DNA of 25,340 bases from a virus (IMGVR_UViG_3300034375_007865:1-25340); one strand, 5' to 3'; positions 7,352 to 14,704 are shown, numbered from the stretch's first letter. Translations and numbers: made by a program. The notes: generated by a model not told the origin, from the sequence alone.

Positions 7352-7831
7352 TTGGCTACGGGAGACTTCATTCAAGACACCCCTCAAACGAATTACGTAA
7401 TAACTCCTATAGGTACTTCTCAGAGGGATGTGGAAGTACTTTTAAAAATGAATGCTGAGCAGTTTAGGATTCTTTACCCGCCAGTTAATTACAGGCAACT
7501 CGACAGAACGAACACGGTAGTCGATGATCTGTACGCGGAGTCAGTTGGCGCTTCAGTTCACAAAGACCCTGTACTTGTACCAATCCTATTAATATTTGGC
7601 GATCAAAGGAAGCTATTAAAACGCTATGGGATTGAAGAAGAGCATGAAGCCGCTTGTCTGTTTAGTAACAGGATAAATGCCGAATTAAATGTAGAACCTA
7701 GCACTGGTGACTTAGTTGAGTATCTGGGTATTAATTATGAGATACTTACAGTTAAGTTTACTGATTACATTACAAATACTCAAGTCCCACTAAATTTGAT
7801 AGCTACAATTAAACAAAGCAGCTTACGCTAA
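7352..7831 (+). CDS. Candidate head-closure or neck protein
   Basis: 159 residues starting at TTG immediately after the upstream TAA. There is a helical N-terminal part, a hydrophobic strand (HKDPVLVPILLIFGDQRKLL), then DLVEYLGINYEILTVKFTDY with VPLNLIATIKQ at the end. A beta segment with GDLVEYLGxxYEI followed by a terminal strand is typical of head-closure (stopper) proteins of the SPP1 gp16/T4 gp14 functional class. The gene lies near the adaptor candidate. Homology is inferred from pattern only, and a tail connector protein is the main alternative. Confidence 0.45.
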   Translation: MATGDFIQDTPQTNYVITPIGTSQRDVEVLLKMNAEQFRILYPPVNYRQLDRTNTVVDDLYAESVGASVHKDPVLVPILLIFGDQRKLLKRYGIEEEHEAACLFSNRINAELNVEPSTGDLVEYLGINYEILTVKFTDYITNTQVPLNLIATIKQSSLR

Positions 7832-7843
7832 TTATTTTTAAAA

Positions 7844-8368
7844 ATGGGTATTAAAGTGCCAAAAACTTACAAATTCGTGCAGATTCTCTCATAAAACAAA
7901 TGCTCGAAGCAATTAGTGAGGGTTTTTTTGTCGATGAAAGCTCTAAAAAAAACCAGCCCAATATCGAAATCTGCAAGACGCTATAAGGATAAATCTATAG
8001 ACGGAGAAGGTAGCTCTATAAAATTAAGAAAGCGACAAGCTAGTAGAACAGCTAGAAAGTCAAGTAAAACTAAGAATTTAGAAATTGAAGAAGGTGTTGA
8101 AGAGTTCAAGGTCTGTGCAGATTGTCTGCTTCATCACGGAACTGGTAACCATTCTGAGTTTGATCAGGTTTTTGAGCCTGAGCGATGGAAGGCGAGAGAT
8201 GCAGAGATTACAGCAGCCACTGCACGACATTCTCGTAACGGTATACGCTTTATTGGCACAGGTGATAGGTATGACGAATTTAGCAGGACTCCTTGCGAGT
8301 GGTGTGGGGACCGGAGTGCGGGCGAACGTCATATAGCATACGTCGATACGTTTAAGCCAAGAACCTAA
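7844..8368 (+). pseudogene. Frameshifted cargo-type gene with N-terminal targeting peptide and CxxC pairs
   Basis: Three frame segments make one sensible protein. From ATG 7844 (frame 2) it reads MGIKVPK. After the A5 run at 7861-7865 the sense passes to frame 1, reading NLQIRADSLIKQMLEAISEG then FFVDESSKK to about 7950. After the A8 run at 7945-7952 it returns to frame 2, reading TSPISKSARRYKDK to TAA at 8368. One missing A in the first run and one extra A in the second would restore a protein of about 174 residues. Frame 1 alone has no normal start and stops at about 7977. The body has two CxxC pairs (CADC and CEWC) with His residues, suggesting a zinc-binding fold. ADSLIKQM...ISE matches the recurring peptide. 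Either real decay, frameshifting, or two homopolymer sequencing errors. Confidence 0.6.
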
Positions 8369-8381
8369 ATCAGGAAGAGAC

Positions 8382-8696
8382 ATGAAAGCAGACTTATTAA
8401 TATTGGCAAAACTGAATGAAGGTTTAGTCGGTGGAGCCATTGGTGCAGGCATCGGTGGTTCAATAGGTGCTGGCATAGGGGCGGCAATAGGTGGACCAAT
8501 TGGCGGGTTAACTGGTGGTTTTAAAGGTGCTCGTTTAGGTTCTAAGGTTGGGTACGTTGCTGGTGATGTAGCACCCGCAGCGACTGTCGGTTTAGGTGCC
8601 GCGTACGCTCTACATAAAGCTAATAAATTTAGAAAACGTGTAAAGTCGCGCAAGCATAATCATAAGACTACTAAAGATTCTGACAGAGATAAATAA
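8382..8696 (+). CDS. Glycine-zipper membrane-active protein with N-terminal targeting peptide
   Basis: 104 residues with AGGAAGAG upstream. The first 13 residues, MKADLLILAKLNE followed by G, match the recurring peptide exactly at the N terminus, where T4 capsid-targeting sequences sit. Residues about 15-52 are a dense GxxxG/GxxG stretch (GAIGAGIGGSIGAGIGAAIG), the pattern of glycine-zipper segments that pack in membranes or form pores. A second apolar segment (GYVAGDVAPAATVGLGAAYAL) follows, then a Lys/Arg/His-rich tail. If cleaved after LNE, the zipper would become the new N terminus. A role in the head as an ejected, membrane-inserting protein is inference; a holin-like role is an alternative. 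Confidence 0.65.
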   Translation: MKADLLILAKLNEGLVGGAIGAGIGGSIGAGIGAAIGGPIGGLTGGFKGARLGSKVGYVAGDVAPAATVGLGAAYALHKANKFRKRVKSRKHNHKTTKDSDRDK

Positions 8697-9332
8697 ATGA
8701 AAAAAGTTAATGAAAAGAAAGTTATGGTGGGGACTTTAGGGTCGAAGAAGGTGCCAGTTCGTGGTCTTGGTCCGTGGGCCGGTTTTTGGCGTGATCGATC
8801 CAATGATGAAGATGACCGTGATGACGACGGCGACGAGAGTGGCATGGATGTCGGTGGCGACATGGGCGGTGGTGGCGATGGTGGCGGCGGTGAGTCTTAC
8901 TCGCCAGCAGATGAACTGATTAAATCTCGATTGAGCGAGGCTCGCGTGAGCGACTACCCAAAATACGTAAAAGCTAGAGATACTGCGAGAGCCAATCGTC
9001 GTAGCAATAAGGGTATAGCTAATATCCCAGATGACCACTCTGGTTACTACGACGATGGCTTTGGCGGTGAAATCCACCACTCTGATGCTTCCGAAATAGC
9101 GGGTCAGTGGCATAGTGGTCAATGGTCGCCTTTATATGCTCTTGCATCTACTGGTCATGTAGATAGTTCTACTGAACAAGAAGTTAGTTCTCTACTAAAT
9201 GACATCTCAAAAAATCCAAGTAAGTATCCAGAAGATGATCACGATGATTACGATAACCATACTCAAATTAAACGTCTCCACAACTATGTAGTCTCTAGGA
9301 TTAAAATGGGTCATCACGGGAGGTTAGTATAA
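8697..9332 (+). CDS. Predicted prohead cargo protein with internal targeting peptide
   Basis: 211 residues, starting right after the preceding TAA. It has a basic N terminus (EKKVMVGTLGSKKVPVRG), an aromatic WAGFWRD, an acidic then Gly-rich linker, then ADELIKSRLSE at residues 71-81 and a His/Asp-rich soluble domain (IPDDHSGYYDDGFGGEIHHS, then HSGQWSPLYALASTGHVD and a helical end). Cleavage after LSE would remove the acidic N-terminal part and release a 130-residue body beginning ARVSDYPKY. The stop lies next to a Shine-Dalgarno site and a cryptic ORF in another frame that carries the same peptide. No enzymatic signature is recognised. Confidence 0.6.
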   Translation: MKKVNEKKVMVGTLGSKKVPVRGLGPWAGFWRDRSNDEDDRDDDGDESGMDVGGDMGGGGDGGGGESYSPADELIKSRLSEARVSDYPKYVKARDTARANRRSNKGIANIPDDHSGYYDDGFGGEIHHSDASEIAGQWHSGQWSPLYALASTGHVDSSTEQEVSSLLNDISKNPSKYPEDDHDDYDNHTQIKRLHNYVVSRIKMGHHGRLV

Positions 9333-9667
9333 GCAGTTTTTTAGTCGCTGACGAATTAATTAAGACGAAATTAAATGAATCAAACGATAAAGCAATTATA
9401 AAGTATAGACTTTATCACTCGCCAGAAGGAGTAGATGGTGAGTACCACGGTGAATTTGACACATTTAATGACGCTAAAAGAGAAAGACGTTCCGTAATAA
9501 AAAGAGGGTCTAGCGGGTTAGCTCGACAGCATTTTGGCACTGCTAGGGCAGCAGGTCACTTTGATGGTTATTCTGCTCCAGATTTAAACGGAGAAGAGGA
9601 TTGGGAAGGTTCAAATTACGATGGTGATCACGCAATCGTACCTACCATTTACAGAGTAAAAAAATAA
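9329..9667 (+). pseudogene. Cargo-type ORF lacking a standard start (ATA in start position)
   Basis: A clean frame of 112 codons with no ATG, GTG or TTG at its head. GGGAGG (9318-9323) lies 5 bases before ATA (9329), exactly where a start codon should be, overlapping the upstream stop. The product would begin xSSFLVADELIKTKLNES, so the recurring peptide is at residues 7-17, followed by YRLYHSPEGVDGEYHGEFDT and a soluble mixed-charge body ending YRVKK. It is coding-like throughout and its composition matches its neighbours. Either the start has mutated from ATG to ATA, ATA is used inefficiently, or there is a base error in the assembly. Confidence 0.55.
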
Positions 9668-9681
9668 ATACAGTATAATAA

Positions 9682-9822
9682 ATGTATCACTATTCGTCAG
9701 AAATCTTTAGCCGAATTATAGATATAATTTTTTCCATGATGCTGGACTTAGAGGTCCACAGCTTAAATCTATTAATCGATACGTTAGATACGCTGTACCA
9801 ATTATTTATATTATTTAGTTAA
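9682..9822 (+). pseudogene. Short ORF, probably frameshifted at a T6 run
   Basis: ATG 9682 opens a 46-residue frame to TAA 9822, but after the T6 run (about 9728-9733) a different frame reads more like protein: HDAGLRGPQLKSINRYVRYA, ending at TAG 9818. One extra T would join MYHYSSEIFSRIIDIIFF to it, giving about 45 residues. There is no convincing Shine-Dalgarno site. This and the preceding cryptic ORF account for the otherwise gene-free stretch 9333-9833. Function unknown. It may be a decayed gene or noise. Confidence 0.3.
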
Positions 9823-9833
9823 TGAGGTAGTGT

Positions 9834-10028
9834 ATGAACGGTGGACCCGGAGTTCTTTATTCCAGCAGCAACCCAGTTAAAGCGTTAAGGGCGTCTGTGG
9901 ATAACATGAAAATAGAGGCAAAACCTTGGGAAAGTGGCTTCGATAACCGTAGACTGTATGCTGTAGACCCTCAAGGCAACCCAGTTCATGATAAGATTAA
10001 TGCTAGACCATACCCTAGCCAGAGTTAA
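9834..10028 (+). CDS. Small hypothetical protein
   Basis: 64 residues with AATGAGGTAG ahead of ATG. The sequence is polar and Pro/Asn/Gly-rich (NGGPGVLYSSSNPVKALRAS, then FDNRRLYAVDPQGNPVHDK), with no membrane segment or cysteine. It lacks the recurring targeting peptide. It is followed 13 bases later by the TTG of the signal-peptide protein. No family is recognised. Confidence 0.5.
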   Translation: MNGGPGVLYSSSNPVKALRASVDNMKIEAKPWESGFDNRRLYAVDPQGNPVHDKINARPYPSQS

Positions 10029-10041
10029 CTTGGAGGCTTTT

Positions 10042-10674
10042 TTGTTTAACCTTAACACAATAAAAATTGTAGTAATTTCGGCACTTTTACTGGGACCATT
10101 AGCTTACCCGTCTACGGCCCAAGTAACGGGCGCTAGTGAGGTTAAGTCAGTCGGTCGTACTCCATCCTTAATTGTGCCTGCAAATCAAAACAGATACGAA
10201 GCTACGGCTCAATTAGTTAGTGGGAGTAGTCCAGTCACATGTTCTCAAACGGACTCAAACGTAGTAACTGGTCAAATTAGGTTTAATACTGCCACAACAA
10301 CGACTTTGCAGAGCACTTTACCTCTTTGGTGTGTAAGTACTGATGGCGGCAGTTTTACTTTTGTCTACTCGACAGTGTCCCCGTTTAGTACTTCTGAGAT
10401 CAAGTTAGATATAGGTACTGCATCTATTCTTATCTCTCCGGGCAACTACTCAAATAGAAAGTCTGTATTTATTGGTAATTGTAGCAACGATGCTGTTGCG
10501 TGTGGTTATACGTGTCCAGCTACTGGTACAAATGGCGTCGAGCTAGCCGCAGGGACACCTGAAACTTGTGGTCAAACAGGCTTTAAATTTGAAGGTGGTA
10601 CTGACATTTGTTGTTTAGGTACAAGCACTGCTGACATTATAGTTGTCACCGAACGTATGGCAATCAACGACTAA
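10042..10674 (+). CDS. Exported cysteine-rich protein with signal peptide
   Basis: A 210-residue product from TTG, chosen because GGAGG (10032-10036) lies 5 bases upstream and the protein then begins with a clean Sec signal: a short polar start, K8, a hydrophobic core (IVVISALLLGPLA) and a likely signal peptidase I site STA before Gln27. A longer reading from ATG 9988 would bury the signal and overlap the previous gene. The mature part is Thr/Ser-rich and beta-like with eight cysteines, including CSNDAVACGYTC and ICC, suggesting disulfides in the periplasm or outside the cell. A secreted protein inside a virion cluster is unusual. Possible roles are surface modification, superinfection exclusion or an externally assembled fibre part; none is shown by sequence. 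Confidence 0.65.
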   Translation: MFNLNTIKIVVISALLLGPLAYPSTAQVTGASEVKSVGRTPSLIVPANQNRYEATAQLVSGSSPVTCSQTDSNVVTGQIRFNTATTTTLQSTLPLWCVSTDGGSFTFVYSTVSPFSTSEIKLDIGTASILISPGNYSNRKSVFIGNCSNDAVACGYTCPATGTNGVELAAGTPETCGQTGFKFEGGTDICCLGTSTADIIVVTERMAIND

Positions 10675-10705
10675 CTCACTTAAATGAGTAGGAGAATATA
10701 CTAAT

Positions 10706-11101
10706 ATGAAGAAGGTAATGAATATAAACCTTCGCGAGATGATTGGTCTTTCGGCCCGTATCCCTGATGCAAGGGAGCAGGTTCAGTTTCGCCCTATTTT
10801 AAGCAATTACGTAAAAGAGTTAGAGTCTGAGGAAATCTCAGCAGAAAAGTTAGAAGAAATAAAGTCTTGGTTACAAGAGCACCGTGCGATTTCTGATGCT
10901 TACGTCTCAGTAAGAAGCGCAGTGAACTCACCTAACTTACTAGCAGTATTTATAAAACAACTTTTAGCGTTCTGGGACGCTGGAGATATGACGAAGCCTG
11001 AGGCTTCTGAAGCGGCGTCAATTCAAAGCCGACCTAATCTAGAACAACGTCGGAGCCCAGAAGAGCAAATTGCATGGGAAATGATCAACCGTAGTAATTA
11101 A
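10706..11101 (+). CDS. Hypothetical helical protein
   Basis: 131 residues with a strong site (GTAGGAGAA) before ATG. The protein looks helical and acidic: NLREMIGLSARIPDAREQVQ, then ELESEEISAEKLEEIKSWLQ, SDAYVSVRSAVNSPNLLAVF, and a C terminus with SPEEQIAWEMINRSN. No membrane segment or metal motif. It is followed by two small paralogous beta-rich genes. No family is recognised. Confidence 0.55.
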   Translation: MKKVMNINLREMIGLSARIPDAREQVQFRPILSNYVKELESEEISAEKLEEIKSWLQEHRAISDAYVSVRSAVNSPNLLAVFIKQLLAFWDAGDMTKPEASEAASIQSRPNLEQRRSPEEQIAWEMINRSN

Positions 11102-11116
11102 TCGGGAAACATCTGT

Positions 11117-11476
11117 ATGCCTACATTAGCATTCTCAGGTGCCGTACAACGTTCGGACACCGCTAACATAGTCGATCTATTCACGCTTGCACCTTCTTTG
11201 GCTGTTACTGAAGATAGCGTAGAGACTATTTCATTAGCGAAGAGTCCTGATGCAGGTTATCAACACACTCCCAGCTTACCTTTTACAACTGCAACATTTC
11301 TCGTAGTTACCTCCGATCAAAAACTTTCTATTGTTTTTACTACTGCTGGTGGTAGCTCACCTGCGATTACTGGCAAACAATTTGTTTTTAGTGACACCAA
11401 CATAACTGGGTTAGTCATATCTAATACAAGTATTACTACTGTTGCCAACGTGCGTATAGTTATGGGGGGTGCGTGA
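11117..11476 (+). CDS. Small beta-rich protein, paralogue of the next gene
   Basis: 119 residues, Thr/Ser/Val-rich and beta-like, with no cysteine. It opens with FSGAVQRSDTANIVDLFT and ends ISNTSITTVANVRIVMGGA. The next gene has the same length, the same kind of opening (GKIERADTHELDYVTHFDTF) and the same ending pattern (NARLIVGG), so the pair probably arose by duplication. The stop TGA overlaps the next ATG (TGATG), and the pair is translationally coupled. Candidate roles are a small virion decoration or fibre-associated protein; the evidence is composition only. Confidence 0.6.
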   Translation: MPTLAFSGAVQRSDTANIVDLFTLAPSLAVTEDSVETISLAKSPDAGYQHTPSLPFTTATFLVVTSDQKLSIVFTTAGGSSPAITGKQFVFSDTNITGLVISNTSITTVANVRIVMGGA

Positions 11477-11832
11477 TGGCTTCTACTTATAGCTTACGCA
11501 CTACTGGTAAAATAGAACGGGCTGATACACATGAGCTTGATTACGTCACTCATTTCGACACGTTCACTAGTTTAGCCCAGTTACAGGATTTAGAGCTAAA
11601 GCTGGCGGCAGGCGGGACATACACAGTTGCCGGAATTGCCTCAATAAAAGAACTTACTTTGATCCCCGCAAGTAGGTCTACTGTAAACCTAATAATTGAT
11701 GCTGGTGGCGGTGCTTATACTATCGCCTGCAACAGCCTTACAATTTTAAGGGGTGTTACTTTAAGTAGTGTGCAAGTAACAAATCCATCGGGCACCAATG
11801 CCATAAATGCCCGACTGATAGTCGGAGGGTGA
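11476..11832 (+). CDS. Small beta-rich protein, paralogue of the previous gene
   Basis: 118 residues from ATG 11476, which overlaps the preceding stop. A GTG one codon earlier is possible but less likely. GGGGGGT at 11464-11470 serves as the ribosome site. The layout matches the upstream protein: ERADTHELDY near residue 13, repeated short strands (YTVAGIASIKELTLIPASRS, VNLIIDAGGGAYTIACNSLT), and a terminal NARLIVGG. The pattern of successive short strands with Leu-x-Leu and Gly turns suggests a beta-helix or beta-sandwich. Function unknown; a virion surface component is plausible. Confidence 0.6.
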   Translation: MASTYSLRTTGKIERADTHELDYVTHFDTFTSLAQLQDLELKLAAGGTYTVAGIASIKELTLIPASRSTVNLIIDAGGGAYTIACNSLTILRGVTLSSVQVTNPSGTNAINARLIVGG

Positions 11833-11836
11833 TCTC

Positions 11837-13489
11837 ATGAGTTATTGGGATGACATAAACGAAGGTTTTGGGGCCATTCGTTATAATTACTACAATGACC
11901 GTTATGCGTACGGTAAAAATTCGCTAAACTCTTCAAATAGAGTTAGTTCAAAGGAGACTGCTATGAATTTCAGAGCAAAACGACTCAAGGAAATTTACGA
12001 AATGAATAGGAAAACGTTTGGCGGCATCAAGGAAACAAAAACTTTTAAGGTCAACGAGAATGTCGAAGCGACTAGCACCATCACACTAGCTAGCGGTTAT
12101 ATCCGTAGCGGTGTTAAGGGTGTGGTTGCAGAAGTTTATGACAATTCGTACGTAATTGACTTCGGAGGTCGTGCAGGGAAGGTAGCGATTGCCAAGCAGG
12201 TTGCTGAGGAATCTTTTGTTGCTCGCCCCGTTACTGGAACCCGCGATATCCTTCGTAAGACAATTGAAGGCTCGTTAACTGTTGGCGACTCCATCAACAT
12301 TGGCGATAGAGTTGTTGATGCTGAAGGCAGGCAGTACGCAATTGAGCAGGCTGATGTGTTTGGTCGTCGCTTCAAGGCGCTGAGCGAGAATGGTGTAACC
12401 CGTGTTCTTGATAAGAGTGAAGTCAAAAAGATTGCGGAAGACGCACCTTTAGCTGGCGAAGAAATGCCTAGTGCGGCTGGTAAGATGGTCCGCATCGTCG
12501 GTATTGACCCTCAGTCCAATTCACTCCGTGCCCGTGGAATCCCATCCGGTTCACAGGAAAATGTAGTAGGTCAGGTTGGTGTAGTTGAATTTGCGTACTA
12601 CCCGACTGGTGTGACCGCCCCTATGTTCCGTGTCCTTCTACAAGGCTACGGTCGTCGTGATTTCACTGGTGCTGAACTAGCCCCAGCAGATGGCCCTCAG
12701 ATGGCTCAGGAGGATTATAATAGACGCTCTTCTCTAAGTGAAATAAAAAGATCTAAAAAGTCTTCGTTGCCGTTTCCCACTAAAGGCTTTTTAGATCTCA
12801 CTAGTGGTGAATTGGAGTGGGTGCCAGATGACGAGGTTAGTGGTAAAGACAATTTCCACGACGAGCCCAACAACTCTCCTTTAAAGCTACCCAAAGGATT
12901 TAAAAATCCTTCTAGTGGTGGTAGACGCTCTTCTCTAGGTGAAAGTGCAGCACATCATTCTGATAAAAATGTTAGACATGCTGCTGCAACGGACCACCGT
13001 ACTCACCCAGATGTTCTTCATCTATTAAGTCAAGATAATGACATGGATGTTAGGCGTGCTGTTGCAATGAATCCTAATACTAGGCCAGATACTCTTAGTA
13101 GACTGCGTCGAGATGCTGACAGGGGTGTTAGACGTTCTGCTGTAGCAGATGGGCCTCAGATGGCTCAGGAGGGTGAGAATAGCCTCCCTTTTCCAAGTAA
13201 GGTAAATGAGGCAATTGCGAAGACCCCGTTTGCCCAAAAGCGTAAGGTAACTCAGGGCAAGCACTGGTGGTGTCAAGGTGGCGACTGCGAGAACCGCATG
13301 CACAGCGGAGGTGATTTCTACTTCGTTGCCCTGTCCCCCTCGGCCACGGCCAACGTTTGTAGCACCGATTGTGCGAAGAAGCTGATGGGTACCGGCGGGC
13401 GGGTTCTAGGAGAATCTAGACTCCGCTTGGTTAAGACCCACACGGGCGAAAAAGGGCACACTGCAAAAGTCTATTCTATAAGGACTTAG
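11837..13489 (+). CDS. Modular protein with SH3-like parts, LRV-type repeats and Cys motif; probably frameshifted at its end
   Basis: 550 residues. A second start at ATG 11963 has a better ribosome site (AAGGAG, 11951-11956, 6 bases upstream), so the protein may begin MNFRAKRLKEIYEMNRKTFG. Residues about 80-120 (VKGVVAEVYDNSYVIDFGGR) and 230-285 look SH3/KOW-like. Residues 284-440 contain repeated cassettes: ADGPQMAQE twice, RRSSLSE/RRSSLGE, SLPFPTKG/SLPFPSKV. They also hold a run of LRV-like repeats with DKNVRHAAATD, DMDVRRAVAMNPNTRPDTL and DRGVRRSAVA, about 25 residues apart. The C terminus has WWCQGGDC and CSTDC, suggesting metal binding. RRSSL[SG]E resembles protease sites. The stop is probably premature; see the tail at 13471-13620. 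Confidence 0.65.
   Translation: MSYWDDINEGFGAIRYNYYNDRYAYGKNSLNSSNRVSSKETAMNFRAKRLKEIYEMNRKTFGGIKETKTFKVNENVEATSTITLASGYIRSGVKGVVAEVYDNSYVIDFGGRAGKVAIAKQVAEESFVARPVTGTRDILRKTIEGSLTVGDSINIGDRVVDAEGRQYAIEQADVFGRRFKALSENGVTRVLDKSEVKKIAEDAPLAGEEMPSAAGKMVRIVGIDPQSNSLRARGIPSGSQENVVGQVGVVEFAYYPTGVTAPMFRVLLQGYGRRDFTGAELAPADGPQMAQEDYNRRSSLSEIKRSKKSSLPFPTKGFLDLTSGELEWVPDDEVSGKDNFHDEPNNSPLKLPKGFKNPSSGGRRSSLGESAAHHSDKNVRHAAATDHRTHPDVLHLLSQDNDMDVRRAVAMNPNTRPDTLSRLRRDADRGVRRSAVADGPQMAQEGENSLPFPSKVNEAIAKTPFAQKRKVTQGKHWWCQGGDCENRMHSGGDFYFVALSPSATANVCSTDCAKKLMGTGGRVLGESRLRLVKTHTGEKGHTAKVYSIRT
12686..13171 (+). repeat. Direct repeats inside the modular gene
   Basis: A 27-bp repeat beginning GCAGATGG occurs at 12686-12712 and 13145-13171 (26 of 27 identical, encoding ADGPQMAQE). 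A 23-bp repeat beginning TAGACGCTCT occurs at 12721-12743 and 12922-12944 (22 of 23 identical, encoding RRSSL[SG]E). The near-identity at DNA level suggests recent duplication or recombination within the gene. Confidence 0.85.
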
Positions 13490-13620
13490 ATTGGGATGAA
13501 CACAGGGTTAAGTTTTACAACCCAGACGGTTCTCCTCATGGAAAAGATAGCGACTATCATACTGATGATCTTGACGACGCCCATGGCACCGCTAAGCATT
13601 TCTTAAACCAGATGAGTTAA
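13471..13620 (+). pseudogene. Out-of-frame coding tail, probable true C terminus of the modular gene
   Basis: Frame 1 reads SLFYKDLDWDEHRVKFYNPDG..., then DSDYHTDDLDDAHGTAKHFL and NQMS, to TAA at 13618-13620, and it has no start codon. It joins the upstream gene if one base is inserted, for example in the A4 run of GCAAAAGTC (about 13464-13469), giving KGHTAKSLFYKDLDWDEH. The composition is protein-like and resembles the RLYHSPEG...FDTFNDA segment of the 9329-9667 ORF. It fills most of the 144-base gap before the next gene. A frameshift mutation, recoding or an assembly error would each explain it. Confidence 0.5.
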
Positions 13621-13633
13621 TTAAGAGTAATAA

Positions 13634-13993
13634 ATGCCTAAACAACTAGACACGGCTGATCAGTTCCGTAGGGCTGTTTCTAAGAAGAAGCAGCCTGTTG
13701 GCTTAGACGTTCAGTCGGCAATAAAAGAACTGAAACAAAAGAACCATGCTCAAATAGAATTTGAGTCTGCTCTTAGGTGGGGTTCTTTATCTATTGCTGC
13801 TTATACGTTGTCTAGTGCCGCTGCGGACAAAGAAAAACGTATTTCTTTGTATAGTGACGGTGAGGATTATGCAAATGAGGCGCGTGAGCATGCTGCTCAA
13901 GTTGGTGACGAAGGCAGACTTCTTGAATACCTGAACAAAGAAATTGACAGCGCACATCAAAAAGCTTTCTCGGAGATAGTCAAGTTTTCTTAG
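13634..13993 (+). CDS. Hypothetical helical protein
   Basis: 119 residues, starting MPKQLDTADQFRRAVSKKKQ. The rest is helical: DVQSAIKELKQKNHAQIEFE, then RWGSLSIAAYTLSSAAADK and DYANEAREHAAQVGDEGRLL. The alanine-rich helices with aromatic residues recall a helical repeat or bundle. No signal peptide; the short apolar segment around residues 50-65 is too weak for a membrane span. It lies 12 bases before the next gene. No family is recognised. Confidence 0.55.
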   Translation: MPKQLDTADQFRRAVSKKKQPVGLDVQSAIKELKQKNHAQIEFESALRWGSLSIAAYTLSSAAADKEKRISLYSDGEDYANEAREHAAQVGDEGRLLEYLNKEIDSAHQKAFSEIVKFS

Positions 13994-14005
13994 ATGGGAT
14001 AAATC

Positions 14006-14692
14006 ATGGAAAAATTCAAAGAAATGGTTGAAGCTAAATTAAACGGAGAAAGCGCTAAAGACCTAGTTTCAGGTATTAAGATCGCAGAGACTAGAGTTGG
14101 AGATTTTTTTCGTGCAGCTAAAGCTGGCTATAAAGCTGGGCACGCTGCATATAAAAGCGCAAAAAAAGACTTAGACCGTTTAAGGGACGGCTATAAGCTC
14201 GCTAGAGACGCAGTTAGTTCTGGTGCTAGTGTTAGTAGCATGATCGATAAACACAAAGGTAAGAACTCCACTACTAGTTTTGGCAGCAAAGGTAGCGTTG
14301 AACGTCCTATAATGTTAAGACCTTCGGATCAAATTGCTGCGGATAAACTTTCGGATCATTATAAAAAATTCAATTTGACTCCAAACCATCCTACTAGTAG
14401 CGCAGACATAACAAACGTAAATCTTAGATATGCTCAAGTAAGAGGAGTTGAAAACGCAATTGCTGACGCAATGAGTGATTGGGATCGTGATGAAAAAGGA
14501 AGGAATACTGAAACTTTACCGAGAATGAGTAAAAGTTCAGACAGTGTTTCCCATAGTAGGATGATCCCCGGCATACATGCTGGTCAGATGGGGCTTAAGG
14601 GGGACTCGGTTGCTGCCGTAACCACTAACGGAAAAGAAAAATTCGTTGGTGTTCATGCCCTTAAAGGGCCTAAGAAAAATACAATTAGATAA
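14006..14692 (+). CDS. Predicted prohead cargo protein with N-terminal targeting-like helix
   Basis: 228 residues. The N terminus, MEKFKEMVEAKLNGES, closely resembles the general form of T4 capsid-targeting sequences (a short amphipathic helix beginning MK/ME, with Phe and Glu), although the final site is LNGE rather than a strict L-x-E. Residues about 25-75 form a basic, Ala/Tyr-rich helical region (FFRAAKAGYKAGHAAYKSAK), likely DNA-binding by charge. The rest is polar and ends in a small domain (HAGQMGLKGDSVAAVTTNGK, GVHALKGPKKN). The tyrosine/lysine repeats at seven-residue spacing are notable. A packaged internal DNA-associated protein is the inference. Confidence 0.6.
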   Translation: MEKFKEMVEAKLNGESAKDLVSGIKIAETRVGDFFRAAKAGYKAGHAAYKSAKKDLDRLRDGYKLARDAVSSGASVSSMIDKHKGKNSTTSFGSKGSVERPIMLRPSDQIAADKLSDHYKKFNLTPNHPTSSADITNVNLRYAQVRGVENAIADAMSDWDRDEKGRNTETLPRMSKSSDSVSHSRMIPGIHAGQMGLKGDSVAAVTTNGKEKFVGVHALKGPKKNTIR

Positions 14693-14704
14693 AAGGAGAA
14701 TATT

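Noticed and set aside
9648-9679. Sigma-70-like promoter with TATAAT at 9674-9679
   Set aside because: The possible -35 box (TTACAG) is weak and the spacing of 19 bases is long, in an AT-rich stretch; not enough to call.
9988-10041. ATG 9988 as the start of the exported protein
   Set aside because: It overlaps the previous gene, lacks a ribosome site and hides the signal peptide that begins at TTG 10042.
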